NCBI RefSeq assembly: GCF_002269255.1 | Contig: NZ_CP022823.1 | Coordinates: 2,294,001-2,358,000, forward strand | Length of the DNA stretch: 64,000 bases | Source of the DNA: Klebsiella quasivariicola | Lineage (GTDB): Bacteria > Pseudomonadota > Gammaproteobacteria > Enterobacterales > Enterobacteriaceae | Reading direction: 5' to 3' | Notes under the pieces: model-generated | What the model saw: the letters and a program-made list of their open reading frames with translations, nothing else | Told to the model about the DNA's origin: nothing | The model's database searches: none | Part shown: positions 27,785-34,997 of the stretch, piece by piece | Layout: each line of letters opens with the position of its first letter | How positions within the stretch are numbered: position 1 is the first letter of the stretch | Translations under genes and position numbers: made by a program

Positions 27785-27810
27785 CGGCGCCGTCGGCAGG
27801 GACGGCGCCG
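27785..27810. terminator. Hairpin between convergent btuC and NlpA-type gene
   Basis: The 10-bp arms CGGCGCCGTC and GACGGCGCCG have a GGCAGG loop, starting 3 bases after btuC and ending 8 bases before the next gene's stop. There is no T-tract. Confidence 0.7.
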
Positions 27811-27818
27811 GTTCAGGC

Positions 27819-28622
27819 TTACCAGCCTTTGATCGCGTCGCCCTTGTAGACTTCCTTCGCTTTTTCCGCGACTTCGCTGGTCTGGAAGGCGGCTTTCAGT
27901 TCCTGGATTTTCTTACTGTCCTTATTATCCTCGCGGGCGACAATCGCATTCACGTAAGGGGAATCCGGCCCTTCCATAAACAGACCATCGCGGGCGGCCG
28001 ACAGGCCCGCCTGGGCGGAGAAGTTGGTGTTAATGATCGACAGGCTGACGTTCGGATCATCAAGGGTACGGGTCAGCTGCGGGGTATCCACTTCAACAAT
28101 TTTCAGCTGTTTCGGGTTGTCGATGATATCCAGCGTGGTGGGTAAATAGCCGACGCCCGGTTTCAGCTTGAGTAATCCCTGCGCCTGGAGCAGCAGCAGG
28201 CTGCGTCCGAGGGTGGTGGTTTCATTAGAGATGGTCACCGTCGCCCCTTCGGGCAGTTCGCTGATATTTTTGATCCGGTGAGAATAGGCGGCGATAGGGA
28301 AGACAAAGGTTTTGCCGACTACCGCAAATTTATAGCCGCGCTCTTTCGACTGTGCCTCCAGATAAGGCAGGGTCTGGAAGGCGTTGGCATCGACATCCTT
28401 GTTGTTCAGCGCTTCGTTGGGCAGCACATAATCATTGAAGGAAACCACTTCGACGTCGAGATGATATTTATCCTTCGCCACCTGCTCCACCACTTTCCAG
28501 ATGGCTTCGTCCGGCCCGGTATTGATAGCGACTTTCACTTTATTATCTTCATCCGGAGAGCAGGCGCTCAGCAGGGCGACAGAGGTGGCGATTAACGCCA
28601 GGCTAAACAACTTCTTCATCAC
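27819..28622 (-). CDS. NlpA/MetQ-family substrate-binding lipoprotein
   Basis: 267-residue lipoprotein: the signal peptide ends at the lipobox LLSAC (Cys21). The body reads as NlpA/MetQ family (methionine-type ABC binding protein), with DANAFQTLPYLEAQSKERGYKFAVVGKTFVFPIAAYS. There is no ATPase or permease partner beside it, so it may serve the distant MetNI complex or another importer. It interrupts btuC-btuE, running against them. AAGAGAG precedes the first of two ATGs. Substrate unknown. Confidence 0.88.
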   Translation of the reverse strand: MMKKLFSLALIATSVALLSACSPDEDNKVKVAINTGPDEAIWKVVEQVAKDKYHLDVEVVSFNDYVLPNEALNNKDVDANAFQTLPYLEAQSKERGYKFAVVGKTFVFPIAAYSHRIKNISELPEGATVTISNETTTLGRSLLLLQAQGLLKLKPGVGYLPTTLDIIDNPKQLKIVEVDTPQLTRTLDDPNVSLSIINTNFSAQAGLSAARDGLFMEGPDSPYVNAIVAREDNKDSKKIQELKAAFQTSEVAEKAKEVYKGDAIKGW

Positions 28623-28855
28623 TAAAACTCTCTTAAATTAACAAGTAACGAAACCATATTACATTACCGGGACACTGTACACGGAAATGGTCGACTGCCC
28701 AATTGAGAGGTTTTCATGTTGCCGGCGTCCAGCGAAGCGCTGTTACATCATGCGACAACTCGGGGGGATTGGCAGTAGAATGGCGGACGTTGAATCCGCT
28801 ACAGTAGATAGGGATCACCTTCACCGGAAACCGGTTTATCCATTGAGGACAGGCT

Positions 28856-29407
28856 ATGCAACATGACATTCTGAATACCGAAGTGACGACCATTGATGGC
28901 GAGAAGACCACCCTGGCATCCTTTGCCGGCAAGGTGCTGTTGATCGTCAATGTGGCCTCGAAATGCGGCCTGACGCCGCAGTATGAGCAGCTCGAGGATC
29001 TGCAAAAGCAGTTTGCCGGCGAGGGCTTTAGCGTGCTGGGGTTCCCCTGTAACCAGTTCCTCGGCCAGGAGCCGGGCAGTGAAGAAGAGATTAAGACCTT
29101 CTGCAGCACCACCTACGGCGTCACCTTCCCGCTGTTCAGCAAAATTGACGTTAACGGTGAACATCGCGCGCCGCTCTATCAAAAGCTGATTGCCGCCGCG
29201 CCAAAAGCGGTGGCCCCGCAAGGCAGCGGTTTTTATGAGCGGATGGCCAGCAAAGGCCGGGCGCCGCTGTATGTGGACGACATTCTGTGGAATTTCGAAA
29301 AATTCCTCGTCGATCGCGAAGGCAACGTCATTGAGCGTTTCTCCCCGGACATGACGCCGGACGATCCGCAGCTGGTGGCGGCGATTAAAGGAGCGCTGGC
29401 GAAATAA
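28856..29407 (+). CDS. btuE: Thioredoxin/glutathione peroxidase BtuE
   Basis: Glutathione-peroxidase-family enzyme that reduces peroxides, 183 residues. The peroxidatic position is Cys, not selenocysteine (NVASKCGLTPQYEQL), and the active-site Gln (GFPCNQFLGQEPG) and Trp (WNFEKFLVDREG) are present. The btu name is historical; the gene is not needed for B12 uptake in E. coli. The stop overlaps the btuD start by one base (TAATG). Confidence 0.95.
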   Translation: MQHDILNTEVTTIDGEKTTLASFAGKVLLIVNVASKCGLTPQYEQLEDLQKQFAGEGFSVLGFPCNQFLGQEPGSEEEIKTFCSTTYGVTFPLFSKIDVNGEHRAPLYQKLIAAAPKAVAPQGSGFYERMASKGRAPLYVDDILWNFEKFLVDREGNVIERFSPDMTPDDPQLVAAIKGALAK

Positions 29408-30156
29408 TGTCCGTTTTGATGCAGCTACAGGATGTAGAGACGGCGGGGCGCCTGGCCCCGTTTTCTGCGGCCTTTCGCGCCGGGGAGATCGTCCACCTGG
29501 TGGGGCCGAACGGCGCAGGGAAGAGCACGCTGCTGACCCGCATGGCGGGGCTGTCCGACGGTCCCGGTACGGTTCATTTTAACGGACGGCTGCTTGATGA
29601 GTGGCCGGCAACCGAGCTGGCGCGCCGTCGCGGGTATTTGTGCCAACAGCAGACCCCGCCGTTCGCCATGCCGGTATGGCACTACCTGGCGCTGCATATG
29701 CAGCAGCAGGGTGATAGCGATCGTCTGAACACTATTGCGGCCAGGCTCGGTCTGGACAATAAGCTCGGCCGTCAGGTCAATCAGCTCTCAGGCGGTGAGT
29801 GGCAGCGCGTGCGGCTGGCGGCAGTGATCCTGCAGATCGATCCCTTGAGTAATCCCGCGGGTCAACTGCTGCTGCTGGATGAGCCGATGAACAGTCTGGA
29901 TGTGGCCCAGCAGGCGGCGCTGGATCGGCTGTTACACGAGCTGAGCGCGGCGGGCATTGCGGTGGTGATGAGTAGCCACGATCTCAACCATACCCTGCGT
30001 CATGCCGGACAGAGCTGGCTGCTCTGCCAGGGCGACGCCATCGCCTGCGGAGAGACCGCCGAGGTGTTGAACGAGGAAAATTTAACCGCCGCCTATGCGA
30101 TCCCGTTCCAGCGCGTGGAGGTGGCCGGTCATATTATGCTCATCGCGTCACAGTAG
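29407..30156 (+). CDS. btuD: Vitamin B12 ABC transporter ATP-binding protein BtuD
   Basis: ATPase of BtuCDF, 249 residues as in E. coli. Walker A GPNGAGKSTLL (about 36), signature LSGGEWQRVRLA (about 127), Walker B LLLLDEPMNSLD and the switch His (SSHDLNH). The start overlaps the btuE stop. btuC lies on the same strand but is separated by the NlpA-type gene. Confidence 0.96.
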   Translation: MSVLMQLQDVETAGRLAPFSAAFRAGEIVHLVGPNGAGKSTLLTRMAGLSDGPGTVHFNGRLLDEWPATELARRRGYLCQQQTPPFAMPVWHYLALHMQQQGDSDRLNTIAARLGLDNKLGRQVNQLSGGEWQRVRLAAVILQIDPLSNPAGQLLLLDEPMNSLDVAQQAALDRLLHELSAAGIAVVMSSHDLNHTLRHAGQSWLLCQGDAIACGETAEVLNEENLTAAYAIPFQRVEVAGHIMLIASQ

Positions 30157-30237
30157 CACGCAGTCACCTTGTCAGTGTATTGATAAACAAGCTAAATTAT
30201 TGCGATAAAGAGATTAGGGACAGAGGGATTATCTGAA

Positions 30238-30702
30238 ATGCGCTTCTGGTTCATGTTGGCGGTGGCGTTAATTTTAGCTGGCTGCAGCAGCCACCGGGCA
30301 CCGCCGCCGAATCCACGGCTGGCTGACTCCATTACGGTGGTGGCGAATCTGAACGAGCAGCTGCGCAGCTGGCGCGGCGCACCGTATCGCTATGGCGGCA
30401 TGACGCCGCGCGGCGTTGACTGCTCCGGCTTCGTGGTGCGCACGTTTCGCGATAAATTTGCCCTCCAGCTGCCGCGGGAAACCCGCGAGCAGGCGGAAAT
30501 CGGTACCCGCATCGATAAGCGCGATCTGCTGCCCGGCGATCTGGTGTTCTTCAAAACCGGCTCAGGCGAGAGCGGTTTACACGTTGGCATCTACGATACC
30601 GACAACCAGTTTATTCATGCCTCCACCAGCCAGGGCGTCACCCGTTCCTCGCTGGATAACGTCTACTGGAACAAAAAGTTCTGGCAGGCGCGGCGCATCT
30701 GA
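30238..30702 (+). CDS. nlpC: NlpC/P60 family lipoprotein NlpC
   Basis: Outer-membrane lipoprotein with a cell-wall peptidase domain, 154 residues. The lipobox is LAGC (Cys16). The NlpC/P60 catalytic Cys is in RGVDCSGFVVRTF (about residue 61), and the His in SGLHVGIYDTDNQFIHAST (about 120). It follows btuD and is closed by a strong terminator. Confidence 0.95.
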   Translation: MRFWFMLAVALILAGCSSHRAPPPNPRLADSITVVANLNEQLRSWRGAPYRYGGMTPRGVDCSGFVVRTFRDKFALQLPRETREQAEIGTRIDKRDLLPGDLVFFKTGSGESGLHVGIYDTDNQFIHASTSQGVTRSSLDNVYWNKKFWQARRI

Positions 30703-30720
30703 CGCCATTCAGAACGCAGA

Positions 30721-30744
30721 GGGAAGCGAGAGCTTCCCTTTTTT
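30721..30744 (+). terminator. Terminator of nlpC
   Basis: GGGAAGC, GAGA loop, GCTTCCC, then six T. Confidence 0.95.
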
Positions 30745-30815
30745 ATGCCGATAACCCTGTTTTCCGCCCGTGTTAATCCGCGGTTCCAGGCACTACACTG
30801 GAGAGAGGAGGAACC

Positions 30816-32258
30816 ATGACCCTTTCTTTTACCACCCACTGGCGGGATGAACTGCCGGACTTTTACACTTCCCTGTCACCAACGCCTCTGGATAACGCCC
30901 GACTCATCTGGCGCAACGCCCCGCTGGCACAGCAGCTGGGGGTGCCCGACGCCCTGTTTGCGCCTGAAAACGGCGCCGGCGTCTGGGGCGGCGAAGCGCT
31001 GCTGCCGGGCATGTCGCCGCTGGCGCAGGTTTATAGCGGCCATCAGTTTGGCGCCTGGGCCGGCCAGCTGGGTGACGGACGCGGGATCCTGCTCGGCGAG
31101 CAGCAGCTGGCGGATGGTCGCCGTTACGACTGGCATCTGAAAGGCGCTGGCCTGACGCCCTATTCGCGGATGGGGGACGGCCGCGCCGTGCTGCGCTCGA
31201 CGATCCGGGAAAGTCTGGCGTCAGAGGCGATGCACGCTCTGGGCATCCCGACGACGCGCGCCCTGGCGATGGTGACCAGCGATACCCCGGTCTACCGCGA
31301 ACGCGTGGAGCCTGGCGCGATGCTGATGCGGGTGGCTGAGAGCCATGTGCGCTTCGGCCATTTCGAACATTTTTACTATCGCCGTGAGCCGCAGAAAGTC
31401 CAGCAACTGGCCGACTATGTTATTCGCCACCACTGGCCGCAGCTGCAGAATGAGGCAGACAAGTATCTGTTATGGTTCCGTGACGTTGTCACGCACACCG
31501 CACAGACCATTGCCAGCTGGCAAACCGTCGGATTTGCTCATGGGGTGATGAATACCGACAACATGTCGATTCTCGGTCTGACCATCGACTACGGCCCTTA
31601 TGGCTTTCTTGACGATTTTCAGCCGGACTTCATCTGCAACCACTCTGATTACCAGGGGCGCTACAGTTTTGAAAACCAGCCGGCGGTGGGGCTGTGGAAT
31701 CTGCAGCGTCTCGCCCAGTCGCTGTCGCCGTTTATCAGCGCTGAGTCACTGAACGCGGCGCTGGATGAGTATCAGCACGCCTTGTTGACCGCTTATGGCC
31801 AGCGGATGCGCGATAAGCTCGGCCTGTTCAGCCAGCAGAAAGGGGATAACGACCTGCTGGACGGACTGTTTGCCCTGATGATCCGCGAGAAGAGCGACTA
31901 TACCCGGACGTTCCGCCTGCTGAGCCACAGCGAACAGCTCAGCGCCGCCTCACCGCTGCGCGACGAGTTTATCGACCGGGCAGCCTTTGACAGCTGGTTC
32001 GCTGGATATCGCGCGCGGCTGCGTGATGAACAGGTGGACGACGCTCAGCGCCAGCAGCGGATGCAGGAAGTCAACCCGGCACTGGTATTACGTAACTGGC
32101 TGGCGCAGCGGGCGATCGAGCAGGCTGAGGCGGGCGATATGGGCGAGCTGGAGCGCCTGCATGCCGCGCTGGCTGATCCTTTTACCGATCGCGAGGACGA
32201 CTACGTCCGCCGCCCTCCGGACTGGGGGAAACGTCTGGAAGTCAGCTGCTCAAGCTGA
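30816..32258 (+). CDS. selO: Protein adenylyltransferase SelO (YdiU)
   Basis: Pseudokinase-fold enzyme that transfers AMP to protein Ser/Thr/Tyr residues; linked to redox homeostasis in E. coli. 480 residues. The family motifs HLKGAGLTPYSRMGDGRAVLRSTIRE (about 109-134) and FAHGVMNTDNMSILGLTIDYGPYGFLD (about 241-267, catalytic loop and metal site) are complete, and the C-terminus VSCSS carries the cysteine that is selenocysteine in animal SelO. GAGGAGGAA precedes the ATG. E. coli ydiV, next door there, is absent here. Confidence 0.95.
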   Translation: MTLSFTTHWRDELPDFYTSLSPTPLDNARLIWRNAPLAQQLGVPDALFAPENGAGVWGGEALLPGMSPLAQVYSGHQFGAWAGQLGDGRGILLGEQQLADGRRYDWHLKGAGLTPYSRMGDGRAVLRSTIRESLASEAMHALGIPTTRALAMVTSDTPVYRERVEPGAMLMRVAESHVRFGHFEHFYYRREPQKVQQLADYVIRHHWPQLQNEADKYLLWFRDVVTHTAQTIASWQTVGFAHGVMNTDNMSILGLTIDYGPYGFLDDFQPDFICNHSDYQGRYSFENQPAVGLWNLQRLAQSLSPFISAESLNAALDEYQHALLTAYGQRMRDKLGLFSQQKGDNDLLDGLFALMIREKSDYTRTFRLLSHSEQLSAASPLRDEFIDRAAFDSWFAGYRARLRDEQVDDAQRQQRMQEVNPALVLRNWLAQRAIEQAEAGDMGELERLHAALADPFTDREDDYVRRPPDWGKRLEVSCSS

Positions 32259-32265
32259 CTTGCCT

Positions 32266-32290
32266 CGCCCCGCGTTCAGCGGGGCGCTTA
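32266..32290 (+). terminator. Terminator-like hairpin between selO and hemP
   Basis: CGCCCCGC/GCGGGGCG with a GTTCA loop, followed by CTTATTT; the T-rich tail overlaps the hemP stop. Confidence 0.75.
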
Positions 32291-32476
32291 TTTGGTCAGA
32301 ATTAACTTCCCGGCGTTGGTCTGACGCAGCAGATAGCGCTGGCCGCCATGTTCAATGACTACCCGTCCTTCGCTACCTAACAGCACCCGACTGCTGATCT
32401 GCCTGTCCGTCGCTACGGGATAGGGGGCATTGTCTTTTGGTTTTTCAGCTGTGGCAGTGTTATCCATACGCGTCAT
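32288..32476 (-). CDS. hemP: Hemin uptake protein HemP (YdiE)
   Basis: Small 62-residue protein of the HemP family, ending ISSRVLLGSEGRVVIEHGGQRYLLRQTNAGKLILTK, where the SS.LLG and G.YLLR..N.GKL signatures are seen. The ATG at 32476 gives the usual family length; a longer frame from a TTG at 32542 would run through the Fur site. The strong Fur box 25 bases upstream predicts induction in iron starvation. HemP is associated with haem/iron uptake; in related proteobacteria it activates haem-uptake genes. Confidence 0.88.
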   Translation of the reverse strand: MTRMDNTATAEKPKDNAPYPVATDRQISSRVLLGSEGRVVIEHGGQRYLLRQTNAGKLILTK

Positions 32477-32500
32477 AGCTCTCAAAATAAAAATCAAAGC

Positions 32501-32519
32501 AACAATGATAATCATTATC
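32501..32519 (-). promoter_or_regulatory. Fur box upstream of hemP
   Basis: AACAATGATAATCATTATC matches 17 of 19 positions of the Fur consensus and lies directly upstream of hemP. Confidence 0.9.
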
Positions 32520-32591
32520 AATAATGTTGTTTTTAACGGCAAGCGTTATTTATCGTGTTACCGGATTTGGTAGGGGTAAGGCGGGAACGTC

Positions 32592-32616
32592 AAAGCCCAC
32601 CGCAGGCGCGGTGGGC
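32592..32616 (-). terminator. Terminator of aroH
   Basis: GCCCACCGC and GCGGTGGGC form a 9-bp stem, followed on the minus strand by TTTG, 8 bases after the aroH stop. Confidence 0.85.
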
Positions 32617-32623
32617 GGAACGG

Positions 32624-33670
32624 TTACAGACGGGTGGCGGTGGCGGCGGCCAGTTCGCTCAATAATCTTTCACTGTCTTCCCAGCTCAGGCAGGGGTCGG
32701 TGATCGACTGGCCCCAGGCCAGCGGCTGGCCGGGGACCACTTTCTGGGTGCCTTCCTGCAGGAAGCTTTCGGCCATAATCCCGGCGATAGCGGTGGAGCC
32801 CGCGCGAATTTGCTGACAGATATCGGCGCACACCTCCAGCTGGCGGCGGTGCTGCTTCTGGCAGTTACCATGGCTGAAATCCACCACCAATTGCTCCGGC
32901 AAATCAAACTCCCGTAGCGCCTCGCCGGCGGCTGCGATATCCTCGGCGTGATAGTTTGGCCGTTTGCCGCCGCGCATAATGATATGTCCGTAGGGGTTGC
33001 CGCTGGTCTGGTAAATCGTCATCTGCCCCTGCTTGTCCGGGGAGAGGAACATATGGCTGGCGCGGGAGGCACGGATGGCGTCGACCGCGATGCGCGTATT
33101 GCCGTCGGTGCCGTTTTTAAACCCGACCGGGCAGGAGAGCGCTGAAGCCATTTCGCGGTGGATCTGGCTTTCGGTGGTTCGCGCGCCGATGGCCCCCCAG
33201 CTGATGAGATCGGCGATAAACTGACCGGTCACCATATCGAGAAACTCGGTGGCCGTCGGCACGCCCAGCTCATTGACCTGCAGCAGCAGGCGCCGCGCCA
33301 GCTCAATTCCGTGGTTGACCCGGTAGCTGCCGTTGAGATCCGGATCGGAGATTAACCCTTTCCAGCCGACCACGGTACGGGGTTTTTCAAAGTAGGTGCG
33401 CATCACGATCTCCAGCTGCGGCTGGTAGCGCTCGCGCATGGTCTGCAGGCGGCGGGCATACTCCATCGCCGCGTCGGTGTCGTGAATGGAACAGGGGCCG
33501 ATAATCACCAGCAGGCGGCGGTCTTCGCCGTTAAGGATTTTTTCAATTCGGCGGCGGGAGGCCGAGACGTGGGCAGCCACGTCGGCCGTCACCGGATGGC
33601 GCTGGGCCAGCTCCACGGGCGTTACCAGGCTCTCAATGCGCGCGGTACGCAATTCGTCTGTTTTATTCAT
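32624..33670 (-). CDS. aroH: 3-deoxy-7-phosphoheptulonate synthase, Trp-sensitive (AroH)
   Basis: First step of aromatic biosynthesis: PEP plus erythrose 4-phosphate gives DAHP. 348 residues, as E. coli AroH, class I DAHP synthase. Conserved blocks include VIIGPCSIHD, PRTVVGWKGL and DFSHGNCQKQ (metal and PEP ligands). Assigned to the Trp-sensitive isozyme by closest reading to E. coli AroH, by its location next to ppsR, and by the TrpR-type operator upstream. The ATG at 33670 gives the E. coli start MNKTDELRTARI; the open frame extends further up but without homology. Confidence 0.95.
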   Translation of the reverse strand: MNKTDELRTARIESLVTPVELAQRHPVTADVAAHVSASRRRIEKILNGEDRRLLVIIGPCSIHDTDAAMEYARRLQTMRERYQPQLEIVMRTYFEKPRTVVGWKGLISDPDLNGSYRVNHGIELARRLLLQVNELGVPTATEFLDMVTGQFIADLISWGAIGARTTESQIHREMASALSCPVGFKNGTDGNTRIAVDAIRASRASHMFLSPDKQGQMTIYQTSGNPYGHIIMRGGKRPNYHAEDIAAAGEALREFDLPEQLVVDFSHGNCQKQHRRQLEVCADICQQIRAGSTAIAGIMAESFLQEGTQKVVPGQPLAWGQSITDPCLSWEDSERLLSELAAATATRL

Positions 33671-33811
33671 TGGGGTCTCAAAAATCTGTTTCTTCCGCGG
33701 CGAAAATGCCGGGAAGTGATGCGCATCACGATAAACCAATCCCTGCTTATTGCAAGAGCAGGGCATGATCCTGTATAGGCCACGGGTGATAGCATAAACA
33801 AATTTTTAATA

Positions 33812-33833
33812 ATGTACTAGTGTGTTAGTACAT
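33812..33833 (-). promoter_or_regulatory. TrpR operator of aroH
   Basis: A 22-bp palindrome, ATGTACTA, six bases, TAGTACAT, corresponds to the trp operator of E. coli aroH (TGTACTAG...). A candidate minus-strand -10 TATGCT is at 33791-33796, so the operator covers the -35 region. It overlaps the last codons of ppsR. Confidence 0.85.
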
Positions 33834-34658
33834 TCTGCGATTCAGCCCCATGATGTCCATGATTTTTGTCGCAATTTCCTCAACAGAATAATTGGTACTG
33901 TTCAGGCACGGGATTTTATTCTTGCGATACAGGGCCTCCACTTCGGTCACCTCCATCCGACACTGACGCAGAGAGGCGTAGCGGCTGTTCTCCCGACGCT
34001 CTTCGCGGATCGCCGCCAGCCGTTCGGGGTTGATGGTCAGGCCGAACATCTTATGCTGCAGGGGTTTCAGCGACGCCGGGAGAACCAGATTATCCATATC
34101 GTCGGCGATAAACGGATAGTTGGCGGCGCGAATACCGTACTGCATGGCGAGGTACAGGCTGGTGGGGGTTTTACCGCAGCGCGACACACCGAGAAGGATC
34201 ACCTGGGCCTGGTCAAGATTGCGCAGAGAGATGCCGTCGTCGTGGGCAAGGGTGTAATCGATGGCGGCGATACGTGCATCATACTTAATCAGGTTGCCGG
34301 GGTTCAGGCCGTGGGTGCGGTGCGCCACCGGCGTCGGGTCGAGGTTGAGCTCCTGCTGCAGCGGGGCTACCAGCGCCTGGACGATGTCCTGACAAAAGCC
34401 CTCGCTTTGCAGGATAATGTCGCGGATTTCCGGGATCACGATGGAATAGAACACCAGCGGGCGAATCCCCGTTTGCTGATAGATGGCGTCGATCTGCTCT
34501 TTTACCGCCCGCGCACGGCTAATGTTTTCAACAAACGGCAGAGTCACGCTGCTGATGGCGACCGGGAATTGCGACATCACGGCATGCCCCAGCACCTCCG
34601 CCGTAATGGCGGTACCGTCAGAAATATAAAATACGTGGCGATCTACAGCACTTTCCAT
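33825..34658 (-). CDS. ppsR: PEP synthetase regulatory protein (bifunctional kinase/pyrophosphorylase) PpsR
   Basis: Switches PpsA off by ADP-dependent phosphorylation and on again by phosphate-dependent dephosphorylation. DUF299 family, 277 residues with the P-loop GVSRCGKTPTSLYLA (about 150). The ATG at 34658 (MESAVDRHVFYISDGTA) matches the E. coli start; ATG 34667 adds three residues. It diverges from ppsA, the enzyme it regulates. Its 3' end contains the aroH operator. Confidence 0.95.
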   Translation of the reverse strand: MESAVDRHVFYISDGTAITAEVLGHAVMSQFPVAISSVTLPFVENISRARAVKEQIDAIYQQTGIRPLVFYSIVIPEIRDIILQSEGFCQDIVQALVAPLQQELNLDPTPVAHRTHGLNPGNLIKYDARIAAIDYTLAHDDGISLRNLDQAQVILLGVSRCGKTPTSLYLAMQYGIRAANYPFIADDMDNLVLPASLKPLQHKMFGLTINPERLAAIREERRENSRYASLRQCRMEVTEVEALYRKNKIPCLNSTNYSVEEIATKIMDIMGLNRRMY

Positions 34659-34889
34659 TTTGACCATCCGGTATAATGAGTTTAATTGCCTGAAAGCGGA
34701 TATTAAATTTAAGCATATCCCTGTTTGATTTGTCTCTTGTTAAAATTGAAACGCTATTTTTGTTTTTAATGAAAAGGGTGGTTCATTTTCTTTTTGTTGT
34801 CGTTATTTCCAGCGTTTTTCAGCAGAATTCCTAAAAATCATCAGGTTAGCTATATCGCGGGAACAGTCCGAAAAAAGAAAAAATAATTT

Positions 34890-34905
34890 GCTTGAACGAT
34901 TCACC
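34890..34905 (+). promoter_or_regulatory. Cra (FruR) site upstream of ppsA
   Basis: GCTTGAACGATTCACC is the reverse complement of the Cra site known at E. coli ppsA. Cra activates gluconeogenic genes such as ppsA when fructose phosphates are low. The rest of the 339-base ppsR-ppsA gap is AT-rich and holds no frame worth calling. Confidence 0.8.
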
Positions 34906-34997
34906 GTTTTTTTCAGTTCCATAAATATGTCAGGATAATCCTGCAGTCGATCGTGAAATTTTTTTCACTGGTATTAAATCACAAAAGGATTGTCTCG

